In this document: positions 1-7,576 of the stretch, piece after piece
Layout of the letters: every line of letters begins with the position of its first letter
Position numbering within the stretch: position 1 is the first letter of the stretch
Assembly (NCBI GenBank): GCA_900557355.1
Contig: USSR01000252.1
Location: forward strand, 1 to 8,922
Origin: an uncultured Bacteroides sp.
GTDB lineage: Bacteria; Bacteroidota; Bacteroidia; Bacteroidales; Bacteroidaceae
Direction of reading: 5' to 3'
DNA: 8,922 nucleotides
Notes under the pieces: generated by a model
What the model saw: only the letters and a program-made list of their open reading frames with translations
Databases searched by the model: none
What the model was told of the DNA's origin: nothing
Translations under genes and position numbers: made by a program

Positions 1-637
1 TTTTATGACTCTTTGGGCGATAGTTCGTAAAGACCATCAGGATACAATTATAAAGTTTCTCACACGTCTGATGAAGAAGAAAAGCAGAAATCTTAGTTTG
101 TTTCTTAGGCAAATAATATTCTTTCACCCCTTCTAAAAGCCCGCAAGCATATGGATATAATTCATTAAATTCTTTTTGTGCAATATCTCGAATCTCCCTA
201 AAACTCAACTTCCGTGGTTTAGCCAATTCATGTTTGCCACTATTATAAAGCATAATCCCCTCCTTTACTATATCCGTAAAGAAATACTGGCTGACTTCCA
301 AGTTACGGTTTACAGTATTAATATGCTCTACTATAAATTGCGGAAAAGCATGACGACGATCTGCAAACAAGTCATGATATTTATTCGTAATACGGTGTAA
401 TTTCTCTTCCACTTGCTTAGCCGGTCCGGTTATGACCACAAGAATATCATAATCACTCTGATACGAAGTATGAACACCGAATTCTATATTACTATCCCAT
501 AAAACATAGTTTCCCCTTGCATAACTTCCGAACAGGATAACCATCTGACAATTCCCGATGCTTTTACACACTAAATCCAGCAAGACTGTCAATTCTTCCT
601 GTGTACATTTGGGTAAACGTTTTATAGACTTCTTCAT
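1..637 (-). CDS. Nucleotidyltransferase-HEPN domain protein, C-terminus cut by window edge
   Basis: This gene is incomplete: about 212 codons run from an ATG at 637 to the left edge without a stop. I translated it by hand from the minus strand. The N-terminal half is a minimal nucleotidyltransferase: a strand then GSYARG (about residues 37-42) and SDYD (61-64), the two catalytic aspartates, with E104 in FIVEH a possible third metal ligand. The 18-residue stretch between the two motifs is longer than in minimal MNT antitoxins. From about residue 140 the chain becomes helical and resembles a HEPN domain (SAFLLHQTCEKLYN, then VFTNYRPKSH at the edge). Fused or paired MNT-HEPN proteins are known as toxin-antitoxin modules, where the MNT AMPylates the HEPN RNase; whether this one is active is unknown. 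An in-frame ATG at 643 is an alternative start; 637 was chosen because the protein then begins MKKSIKRLPK, like relatives I remember. It has its own promoter-like box. Confidence 0.85.
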   Translation of the reverse strand, partial: MKKSIKRLPKCTQEELTVLLDLVCKSIGNCQMVILFGSYARGNYVLWDSNIEFGVHTSYQSDYDILVVITGPAKQVEEKLHRITNKYHDLFADRRHAFPQFIVEHINTVNRNLEVSQYFFTDIVKEGIMLYNSGKHELAKPRKLSFREIRDIAQKEFNELYPYACGLLEGVKEYYLPKKQTKISAFLLHQTCEKLYNCILMVFTNYRPKSHK

Positions 638-660
638 TATCATTCTTATTTGTAACTTTA

Positions 661-668
661 CAAAGGTA
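661..668 (-). promoter_or_regulatory. Bacteroides-type -7 promoter box for the MNT-HEPN gene
   Basis: Read on the minus strand the bases are TACCTTTG, an exact match to the TAnnTTTG -7 consensus of Bacteroides primary-sigma promoters. The -33 element is weak: a TTTA about 20 bases upstream instead of TTTG. A transcript starting a few bases downstream would have a leader of only about 12-18 bases before the ATG at 643 or 637. It lies in the 81-87 bp gap after the SWIM gene, so the MNT-HEPN gene probably has its own transcript. Assignment is by motif only. Confidence 0.55.
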
Positions 669-698
669 CGAACTTTATCATCCCTAAACTACAGAGAT

Positions 699-724
699 AC
701 AAAAAAACTTATAATAAAGTCTTT
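699..724 (-). terminator. Possible weak terminator after the SWIM gene
   Basis: Directly after the TGA of the SWIM gene the minus strand reads ACTT-tattat-AAGT followed by a run of T. The stem can be lengthened with A-T pairs and one G-T pair, drawing on the T run itself. It is very AT-rich, with only one G-C pair, so it is a poor intrinsic terminator. The position, between a gene end and a new promoter box, is the main reason to list it. Confidence 0.3.
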
Positions 725-2479
725 TCAAAAATCCTTCAACACTTCCATCATTGCCGGACGACGTTTATATTTTATCCGAAATTCCGCTACTATGTTTTTC
801 ACTGCAGTCTGTCCTCCCTTTAGTTTATGTATGCACGGTAACACTTGTGCGATAAATTCATAATTCCTCCGTCCCATTTTCCGTTCGGCATAGTCATTCA
901 ACGAAGAAGTATACATAGCAATCAGCTGTTCCGAATGAGTATCCTTCAAATAATGAGCATACCGCATCAATGCTTCCAGTTGATCATATCTAGTTGATGA
1001 CAACAAGGTGAACAGACGCTCATTATCCTGTTCTTTCACATAGATATCAGCTTCAGCACTTCCACCGAAAGAAAAATAGTTACTAAATTCTGTTTCCTTC
1101 ATCATCGCATCCAGAAAACTCTTCCATTGTTCTTTCGGAATCAGAGTTTTGAGTTTATTGTAATATGTCAGTTTATCCCTGCCTGTCACAAACAATAGAC
1201 GACATGTATCAATTACTTCGGAAGTCCGGTTGGTCGTCTCGTAAATCTTAAGTTTTATTTCCAACCATTTACTATCGGTACCGGGATATATCTCTTCTTT
1301 CGCAATCTCTATTCCTTCATCCAGCAAACGGATGGCTTCATCGTATTGGCAACGGACAATCAATTTTTCAACCTCCATCTCCCGTATTTCAGTCAGATAA
1401 AGATATTGGCGGATCATTTCATTCGCTTTTTGCTCTTCATTCTGCTCCAATAATAAGTTGACTTTGCGAAGAACTAACTGATATAAATCATGAGTGTCCT
1501 TTCTTGTTTCAAGAAGTCCATCAATCAATTCCAAGGCTTTTTCTGTCGGCTGAATCGAAAGATTGATTTGCATCATAAGTTCATCTATATCATAGATTCC
1601 GTAATTTCGATAAGTAGATATTTCAGCAATCTGACGTAATTCCTGTAGAATATCCGTCTTTTGTTTCTGAGTTGTTTTAGGATGTCCAACCACTTTCATG
1701 AGTAAACCTCCTGCATGCTCACAATAAAGGGAAGTGCCAAAGTCATCATCATCGTCAATATATAGTAATTCATCCTCATAATTCTCACCGATAGAACGAA
1801 GTGTTTGAAGAGCTATGGCAATAGTACTATCCATATCTCCCAGACTCAAAAAGAAGTCTGCTTTCTTCAGAAAAACATCCATTCGATTGAAAACAGTTTC
1901 CCAATCACGACTGTAATCATTATAACGATTATGATAACGAGACTTTTTACTGTCACCGAAACTATTAAAAATCTTTTGGATTTCCGTTCTATAATCTTTT
2001 CCCTTTGATGTCGAAGACGATTCCTTGAATATAAAACGCTTCAAAAACGCTGCCTTAAATTCCGGATTCGTTGAGGCATATTCACTGATAAATGTAGAAA
2101 TTTCTTGCGGACTAATGAATGACAGCAATTGTTTGATGTCCACATCGGGCTGTACAACCTCTTCTTCCTTTGTAACTATTCTCATTTTTGAAAATGCACT
2201 ACGACTTACTCGTTTATTATTATCACGAATTGCCAGAAGTGCTGCCACGACATGCTTGCAGATTTCTCCATCATACGGACAATCACAGTACCAGGATTCT
2301 ACTTCCTTTCCGTTCATAGATATTTCTACATTATAATCATCCGTTCCCTCTACGGTTGCAGTCCATTCACCGGGTGAGGTTTCTTCCAGTTCGGAAACGG
2401 CATCTGTATCATAATACTCTTCTCCGCGCACTAATATTCTATAGGGTACACAGCTCTCAAAATTATCTAATGTAATCAT
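725..2479 (-). CDS. SWIM zinc-finger protein with TPR-like helical tail
   Basis: 584 residues. The N-terminus (about 1-85) is a SWIM domain: short beta strands then WYCDCPYDGEICKH, which gives the CxCx6CxH zinc ligand set C65, C67, C74 and H76. SWIM domains are known to bind DNA or protein partners in bacteria, archaea and eukaryotes. The rest, from about residue 105 to the end, looks like an alpha-helical solenoid with TPR-like helix pairs (for example EKALELIDGLLETRKD and YDEAIRLLDEGIEIAKEE), an acidic run of five Asp near residues 242-246, and a basic YKRRPAMMEVL ending as in other SWIM-TPR proteins I recall. No nuclease, ATPase or membrane motif is visible. The start lies 10 bp after the jetD stop on the same strand with no clear Shine-Dalgarno, so it is probably co-transcribed with jetABCD. 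It is not one of the four canonical Wadjet genes. A role as an accessory DNA- or complex-binding factor is inference; an unrelated housekeeping neighbour is possible. Confidence 0.9.
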   Translation of the reverse strand: MITLDNFESCVPYRILVRGEEYYDTDAVSELEETSPGEWTATVEGTDDYNVEISMNGKEVESWYCDCPYDGEICKHVVAALLAIRDNNKRVSRSAFSKMRIVTKEEEVVQPDVDIKQLLSFISPQEISTFISEYASTNPEFKAAFLKRFIFKESSSTSKGKDYRTEIQKIFNSFGDSKKSRYHNRYNDYSRDWETVFNRMDVFLKKADFFLSLGDMDSTIAIALQTLRSIGENYEDELLYIDDDDDFGTSLYCEHAGGLLMKVVGHPKTTQKQKTDILQELRQIAEISTYRNYGIYDIDELMMQINLSIQPTEKALELIDGLLETRKDTHDLYQLVLRKVNLLLEQNEEQKANEMIRQYLYLTEIREMEVEKLIVRCQYDEAIRLLDEGIEIAKEEIYPGTDSKWLEIKLKIYETTNRTSEVIDTCRLLFVTGRDKLTYYNKLKTLIPKEQWKSFLDAMMKETEFSNYFSFGGSAEADIYVKEQDNERLFTLLSSTRYDQLEALMRYAHYLKDTHSEQLIAMYTSSLNDYAERKMGRRNYEFIAQVLPCIHKLKGGQTAVKNIVAEFRIKYKRRPAMMEVLKDF

Positions 2480-2489
2480 AATGAATATT

Positions 2490-3350
2490 TTACTCTTTTA
2501 TATAACCTTCTTGTTCATACGCTTTCCCATATTTATGAATCATTGCCACCAATGGCCTTAAACGTTCGTCAGAAACCAACATAGCCCTATAACGCAAATA
2601 CTGATTATCATAAAGCTGCCGGTTTCCGTCCTTGAGGCGTTTCTTCACATCCGCAGGAATGAAAAATTCCGCACGGTTGCCCAATTTGACATAGAATTCA
2701 TTTAAAAAGATAGAAATGCCAGCCAAATCTATATCTCCGAAATGGATATAACGATTGGGAATTATCTTTAGCCAGTTACACAAATCCTTCGATTGCGGAT
2801 AACGGGACACGAAAAGAACTTTCATTCCTTCAAACAAGTACTTTTGGGCACGGATATGCTGGAAATTCTCTCCATTCTCTATACCCACTACTACGACATC
2901 TTCAGGAATACGGAAATATTCGTAATCCTGCATGAAAATAGAAGTGCCTTGCAAGGGAGAAAGCACACATGGTTCGCCATGAAACGTAGCTTCTATAGGC
3001 GTATAACAATTGAGGAGAAAACCTTTGAACGTACGGGTATATCTCAATTTAGAGTCCCCCGCCTTCGCCACTTGCTCCGAACGCGACACTTCATCCGGAC
3101 AGTTCTTCATCTCAATCCAATCTTCCAGCTCCATGCCAGAAGTATAATTCTGGGAGATGTAGATACGGCATCCTTCCGGGTCAATCATACGAAAACTACG
3201 CTTACTCCCTCGGGGAACAATAGTGATGATTCCCTCATCCATTAATCTATTTGCTATCAGTCCATCAAACTTTGTGTAAGGTATGAGCTCGCCGCCCAGC
3301 ATTTTCAGAACCAGCCTCGCCATTGCCAATGTAAATAAACTGCCACTCAT
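2490..3350 (-). CDS. jetD: Wadjet JetD, Toprim-type DNA nuclease subunit
   Basis: 286 residues. The C-terminal half is a Toprim fold of the DUF2220/JetD kind: VVVVGIENGENF (153-163) carries the acidic residue E158, and YIHFGDIDLAG (201-211) carries the D206/D208 pair that binds metal. The chain ends with KAYEQEGYI, matching the EQE-type tail I associate with JetD. The N-terminal 65 or so residues look like a winged helix (TKFDGLIANRLMDEGIITIV, then a beta hairpin). In studied Wadjet systems JetD is the nuclease that cuts circular plasmid DNA after the JetABC motor has extruded it. The start ATG overlaps the jetC stop as ATGA, a usual sign of translational coupling. At 286 residues it is shorter than the JetD proteins I remember (roughly 350-400), so the N-terminal arm is probably reduced. 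The related topoisomerase VI/Spo11 A subunit shares the Toprim fold, but the operon decides for JetD. Confidence 0.9.
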   Translation of the reverse strand: MSGSLFTLAMARLVLKMLGGELIPYTKFDGLIANRLMDEGIITIVPRGSKRSFRMIDPEGCRIYISQNYTSGMELEDWIEMKNCPDEVSRSEQVAKAGDSKLRYTRTFKGFLLNCYTPIEATFHGEPCVLSPLQGTSIFMQDYEYFRIPEDVVVVGIENGENFQHIRAQKYLFEGMKVLFVSRYPQSKDLCNWLKIIPNRYIHFGDIDLAGISIFLNEFYVKLGNRAEFFIPADVKKRLKDGNRQLYDNQYLRYRAMLVSDERLRPLVAMIHKYGKAYEQEGYIKE

Positions 3351-6300
3351 TTTTCTATCTTATTATAGGTTAACAATGGGACAACCTGTGTATTTGACCG
3401 CCCGTCTTTACTCAATAAATAGGTATAACGATAGTCTTCCACATTGTAAGTAGTGGGAGAACTGTTTACCAACAATATATTCCGGCAATTGGCAAAGTCC
3501 AAAATACCTTTCACATTGTTGGGGTGTAACTTGCCTATTTCATCCATCATACAATGGATTTTAAAGTCACCAAACTTACGTGACGCCTTTTCTTTGAATA
3601 CATTAATCAGCATGATATTGACCATTGCTTTCACCAGAATGTCCGTGCCGTCAGAACCTACATTGGCAATCTTCTCCACCCATCCCGTGTCATTATCATT
3701 CTCTTTCACGCGGAACTCCAGTTTGAATGTATCGGCAAGCGCCAACCGTCTGCGTCCCGGCTCGTCAAGCAGGAATTTCATAAACGACAACAAATGCCGG
3801 ACAGCCACCGCATTGACATCTTCACGGGAATCCTGCGAGAACAAATCAACCTTTCCCATATTATATTGGTTCTCATCGCTAAACCGTTTAATCTCCAGCA
3901 ATAACTGCATCAGTTTATCGCTGCTCTGAAGCGGGCGAAGAGCTATTTCCTTTATTACTCCGGCAAAATTCCGCTTGACAAAATCGTCGTTGATATCCTT
4001 TATTGTTCTGTGTATCTCGCTTTCATTACGGGTCAGTCCTCCCACTTCCTGCGAAATCCGGCGGATTATATCCGTATACCGTTCACTGATATGTTTCTGA
4101 TAATCGGAAATCTTATCATTATCTACAAACTCGCACAGATTGGAAGCGAAATCATAGTAATCCTGTTCTCCAACCAGTTCCGTACGGAAATGAAACGTGT
4201 TTTTTGACGAGAAGTTTCCATTGAACTGCGTCACCGCTTTCTTGAATTCTTCTGTTTTTCTGATAGTGGATACGATGAGCGACTTCAACTCTTCCACAAT
4301 AACATCGCAATTTTTCCGAGTAGGCTTCTCTCCTATTTCTGTCACAGAAGGCGGACAGAAAGTTTCATCTTTCCGGAACATATCCACTTTATTCAATCCA
4401 TCCTCCAATAAGTGCAATTCCTTGTTAATCCGGTCGAGGTGCTCGTCCGCCCCTTTTTTCTGAACCTGCAACTTCTCCTTTTTCAGAGCGAAACGTTCGT
4501 CCAATGCAACTAGCTTCGCATCCAGTTCTTTCTTCCTGCTTCGCGTAGCAGGTTCTTTATCAAACAGCTCCTCCTTGTCTCTTTCATAAAAAAGAACTTG
4601 TGGGCGGGATTTACCTATATAATCTAATTCTTTATTTATTTCGGCAAGCCTGTCATCATACTTGCGGATAGTGACCGTATCAGCACCCTTTCCATTCAAT
4701 TCATTCTCCTGCGCCTGCTTCAATTCCTTTTTCCGCTCCGCAGTTTGCTGTTTCATCCGCTCTATCTCTTGCTGAATGCCGGCAACAAACTCCTCCAGTT
4801 CCTTCCGGAGTTCCGTCCTGCTATCATTATACACTTTCCGGCAAGCTTTCAACAGTTTTTCCCGTTCCGCCAAATGCTTCTCCTTCTCGCCTTCCGCCAC
4901 ATAAAGACGATGACCGATATCATTCAGTTGCGCCTGTAATTCTTCGGTACATCCTCTTTTCCATTCCTCTTCCTTCGTCTTCCATGAGGCGTAATCAGCC
5001 TGCAAATTCTTCAATTTTGCAGGAATCTGCATTCGCTCGGCTTCCATCAGATGTTGTTCTTCCAAAATACTATGTATTTGCTTCGAATACTTCTTCTCCA
5101 AAGAAGAAACAGCTTCCCCCTCTTCTTCCGTCAGTCGGGTGAGACGGTCGGTACAGAGTTGCCGGGCTGCTTGTTGCCTATCGCGCTCCTGCTTCATTTC
5201 CTCGGGAGTGCGGACAGAACGCTCGATTGCTGTCAGATTGAGTGAAACGCCGAACAAAGTAGCTTCCTTATTCACTAATTGAGGTTGCAGTTCATTGTTG
5301 TACAACACCAGTTCCTCATCCGCCACCTTGCCTATCGTCTCCTGCCAATCCGGTTTGTTCTTCTCCAGCCATTCACACAAAGAACCTTTTCGTTTCTCAA
5401 TCAAGGCATCCAATGTTTGCAACTGTTCTTCAATCGCGCTCCGTTCTTTACGAACGGTCTCCATCTTTGTCTGAAATTCCCATTTCAATTCTTTCACTTT
5501 CCATTCACAATCCTGCCTCAACTGCTTTATTTCTCCTTGTTGCTGACGGATGCTATGTTCCAGTTCCTTGTCCTTTTTGCGCAGTTCGTTGATGCCGTCT
5601 TCACAATCGGACATTTCCTTTTGATGGGGATGTTCGTATTTCACCTTTTGAAGTTTCAGGTTACACTGTGCCTGTTCGTCGCGCAACTGCCGGATACGAT
5701 TATCCACAGTCTGCACTTTCTCTTCTTGCGTTGCCCTTACTTTCTCTTCTTCCACACGAAGTTGTTGCATCAATTCTTCCTGCTTGCCGGCAATCTCCGC
5801 ATTCCGAGCATTTATCCGTGCTTGCTGGCTATTCTCAAAAGTACGGAAATCAGCTTCCAGTTTTTCAAACAACAATCGGTACTTACTCAATACATCCTCA
5901 TAAGCCCTTGTCAGTTCCGATTTCATATTCCGGACTTGTTCAAGTTCCTGAATCAGTAGTTCTTCGCAAGATACCCGTTTGATGATTTCTTCAATCTGCA
6001 TCTGCTCGTAATGCAGACGTTTCTCACGTATCTTTTTGAGCAAATCGCTTATTATACCTATATCCCTAATCAAGCCATCACGCTCATTGGTGTACTTTTG
6101 TTGCAGTTCACCCATAAGCCGCAGCAACCGTTCACGTTCCGTCTCCGCTTTAGCCTGTTCTTCCTTCACTAACGGAATCTCATGCAAAGCCTGTTTCTCC
6201 GCAAAGTTAAGCTCCGCACGCCCTTCACCAATCTGCTTTTGGGTATAAATCAAGTCACGATAGGCGTTCATTACTTTCTCCGCCATCTTCCGGACAGGCA

Positions 6301-7012
6301 CTTCTCCATTCTTGTTCTTAAACCAAAGCATCACGTCCCTGTATTCCTGCTCGAATTCCTTTATCTGGCTACGATAGAAGTCCAAATCAACAGAGATATC
6401 CTCATCACTCATCGAACGGATAATGGTATCTTTTATAAAGTCAGCATCCAGTTTGGAATTTAAAAAGACGTTCTGTATCGTACGGGGAATATTCTGATAT
6501 TTTGCACTTTCCACAATGGCAAACTTGCGGTAAGGTATCATTTCATGCTTGCGGTTATTACCGAAAATAATGTCCCGATACATTTCATAGCTAGTCACTT
6601 GTGCAGTAATCTGAATCTTCGAACCGATATGTTCGCGGATGCGTCCCCACTCGGAATGTACCACATTGTGTTCGTCAATGAACCAGTCCTGTTGGAATGA
6701 CGCATCAATAAAACGGAAAAACACCCGTCCCTGGGATTTGGCAGCTACCACACAATACGCCCCATTCTCCCGCATCACTTCATAGATAATGTAAGAATTG
6801 GCGTATGGAAAGTAAAAAGCATCGAAGCTTTTCTTCTCCTTCGGAATGCCTAGTCTTAGTTTGTCAGCATTATAAAAGAATAGGATGGCACGGAGCAGCG
6901 TACTCTTACCAACACCTTGCGTACCTATAAAATGTACGTTCCCATCCAACTTCACTTCCGCATACGGAATATGGGCACTGTTCAGAAAAATAATCTTATT
7001 CAGGTATCTCAT
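3347..7012 (-). CDS. jetC: Wadjet JetC, SMC/MukB-like ATPase
   Basis: 1221 residues from the ATG at 7012. The ATP-binding head begins at once: VHFIGTQGVGKSTLL has a Walker A (GxxGxGKST, residues 30-38). From about 250 to about 880 the chain is rich in E, K, Q, R and L in heptad style, a long antiparallel coiled coil broken near 543-597 by a globular hinge-like piece (CEWLEKNKPDWQETIGKV to LFGVSLNL). The C-terminal head has a signature region NVGSDGTDILVKAMVN (from about 1117) and a Walker B IHCMMDEIG with D1157 and E1158. This is the motor subunit of the condensin-like JetABC complex, which extrudes DNA loops. An upstream in-frame ATG at 7096 would add 28 residues lying wholly over jetB; I rejected it because 7012 has a strong AGGAGG six bases upstream and puts the conserved strand right at the N-terminus. 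It overlaps jetB by 17 bp and jetD by 4 bp. Generic SbcC/RecN ATPases are less likely given the neighbours. Confidence 0.93.
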   Translation of the reverse strand: MRYLNKIIFLNSAHIPYAEVKLDGNVHFIGTQGVGKSTLLRAILFFYNADKLRLGIPKEKKSFDAFYFPYANSYIIYEVMRENGAYCVVAAKSQGRVFFRFIDASFQQDWFIDEHNVVHSEWGRIREHIGSKIQITAQVTSYEMYRDIIFGNNRKHEMIPYRKFAIVESAKYQNIPRTIQNVFLNSKLDADFIKDTIIRSMSDEDISVDLDFYRSQIKEFEQEYRDVMLWFKNKNGEVPVRKMAEKVMNAYRDLIYTQKQIGEGRAELNFAEKQALHEIPLVKEEQAKAETERERLLRLMGELQQKYTNERDGLIRDIGIISDLLKKIREKRLHYEQMQIEEIIKRVSCEELLIQELEQVRNMKSELTRAYEDVLSKYRLLFEKLEADFRTFENSQQARINARNAEIAGKQEELMQQLRVEEEKVRATQEEKVQTVDNRIRQLRDEQAQCNLKLQKVKYEHPHQKEMSDCEDGINELRKKDKELEHSIRQQQGEIKQLRQDCEWKVKELKWEFQTKMETVRKERSAIEEQLQTLDALIEKRKGSLCEWLEKNKPDWQETIGKVADEELVLYNNELQPQLVNKEATLFGVSLNLTAIERSVRTPEEMKQERDRQQAARQLCTDRLTRLTEEEGEAVSSLEKKYSKQIHSILEEQHLMEAERMQIPAKLKNLQADYASWKTKEEEWKRGCTEELQAQLNDIGHRLYVAEGEKEKHLAEREKLLKACRKVYNDSRTELRKELEEFVAGIQQEIERMKQQTAERKKELKQAQENELNGKGADTVTIRKYDDRLAEINKELDYIGKSRPQVLFYERDKEELFDKEPATRSRKKELDAKLVALDERFALKKEKLQVQKKGADEHLDRINKELHLLEDGLNKVDMFRKDETFCPPSVTEIGEKPTRKNCDVIVEELKSLIVSTIRKTEEFKKAVTQFNGNFSSKNTFHFRTELVGEQDYYDFASNLCEFVDNDKISDYQKHISERYTDIIRRISQEVGGLTRNESEIHRTIKDINDDFVKRNFAGVIKEIALRPLQSSDKLMQLLLEIKRFSDENQYNMGKVDLFSQDSREDVNAVAVRHLLSFMKFLLDEPGRRRLALADTFKLEFRVKENDNDTGWVEKIANVGSDGTDILVKAMVNIMLINVFKEKASRKFGDFKIHCMMDEIGKLHPNNVKGILDFANCRNILLVNSSPTTYNVEDYRYTYLLSKDGRSNTQVVPLLTYNKIEK

Positions 7013-7553
7013 CTTGCACCTCCTCTGAAATTGTGATACAATCAACCAAGTCCTCCATATAATGGAAAGCCGACAATACTTTATACGTCCCGTCAAGTTC
7101 GTTTTCTTTCTCTATCAGTCCTATACTCTCCAGTTCTTTCAACAGTTTGCCGACAACTTCATCATATTTCTTCTTATCCGAAAACAGTTTGGTTGCCTTT
7201 TCTTTCAGTTCGATATCGCATCCTATCTGAATCTCAATATCAGCGGCACGGAACAGAAATCCCGGGCCGAATGCCGAATGGTAGGTTTTCAGGAAACTCA
7301 GGTAATCAATCCACTTCTGAATTGCTTCCAGTTTACGTTCTAAGTCGACTTTCGATTCCTTGCGAGTAAAGTAGTAATAACCGTCACCGCCTTCCAGATA
7401 AAAACCGATGCCTTTGTAGTAATCATAATAATCGGGCAAATCTTCCTCAATGGCATCATACAAGCGTTTCACTTGGGTAGAGACACTATTGGAAGAAATA
7501 AATCCCCCTTTGCTAAGTATATTAAATATCTCTTCAGTGTATTTCATGGTCAT
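6996..7553 (-). CDS. jetB: Wadjet JetB, MukE/MksE-like subunit
   Basis: 185 residues, acidic, with no signal peptide or membrane segment. The pattern fits a two-winged-helix kleisin-interacting (KITE) protein like MukE/MksE: an N-terminal helix-rich part (TEEIFNILSKGGFISSNS), a beta hairpin GFYLEGGDGYYYFTR (about 50-64), a central helix, then a second helix-wing unit VGKLLKELESIGLIEKE with TYKVLSAFHYMEDLVD. Motif evidence alone is modest; the call rests on size and position between jetA and the SMC gene, the standard jetA-jetB-jetC order. In the complex it binds the kleisin JetA and supports the JetC heads. The start at 7553 lies 23 bp after the jetA stop without a clear ribosome site; an in-frame ATG at 7547 is an alternative. 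The 3' end overlaps jetC by 17 bp and carries the jetC ribosome binding site. Confidence 0.82.
   Translation of the reverse strand: MTMKYTEEIFNILSKGGFISSNSVSTQVKRLYDAIEEDLPDYYDYYKGIGFYLEGGDGYYYFTRKESKVDLERKLEAIQKWIDYLSFLKTYHSAFGPGFLFRAADIEIQIGCDIELKEKATKLFSDKKKYDEVVGKLLKELESIGLIEKENELDGTYKVLSAFHYMEDLVDCITISEEVQDEIPE
7019..7024 (-). promoter_or_regulatory. Strong Shine-Dalgarno for jetC inside the end of jetB
   Basis: The minus strand reads AGGAGGTGCAAGATG, that is an AGGAGG six bases before the jetC ATG. It fixes the jetC start at 7012. Bacteroides genes usually lack such a site, and no comparable one is seen before jetA, jetB or the SWIM gene. The same bases also encode SEEV of JetB, so the match could partly be coding coincidence. 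Confidence 0.6.
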
Positions 7554-7576
7554 CTGTTTTTAGTATTCAGCATACA

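Noticed and set aside
176..400. Plus-strand frame of 74 codons near the left edge
   Set aside because: It is antisense to the nucleotidyltransferase-HEPN gene, whose catalytic motifs are clear.
2724..2731. TAGATTTG on the minus strand inside jetD, a possible internal promoter for the SWIM gene
   Set aside because: It matches TAnnTTTG, but lies about 245 bp before the SWIM start within coding sequence. A four-to-six base consensus of this kind is expected by chance in several kilobases.
2793..3245. Plus-strand frame of 150 codons opposite jetD
   Set aside because: It has no recognisable domain, no promoter or ribosome site, and lies wholly within a well-supported Toprim gene.
5279..5959. Open frame of 226 codons on the plus strand, rich in F and L
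   Set aside because: It lies antisense to the JetC coiled coil. Glu, Lys and Gln codons on one strand read as Phe, Leu and similar codons on the other, which gives a false hydrophobic protein. JetC has clear ATPase motifs.
7013..7096. Longer JetC start at 7096 adding 28 residues
   Set aside because: The extra residues overlap jetB in full, resemble no SMC N-terminus, and the internal ATG at 7012 has a strong ribosome binding site.
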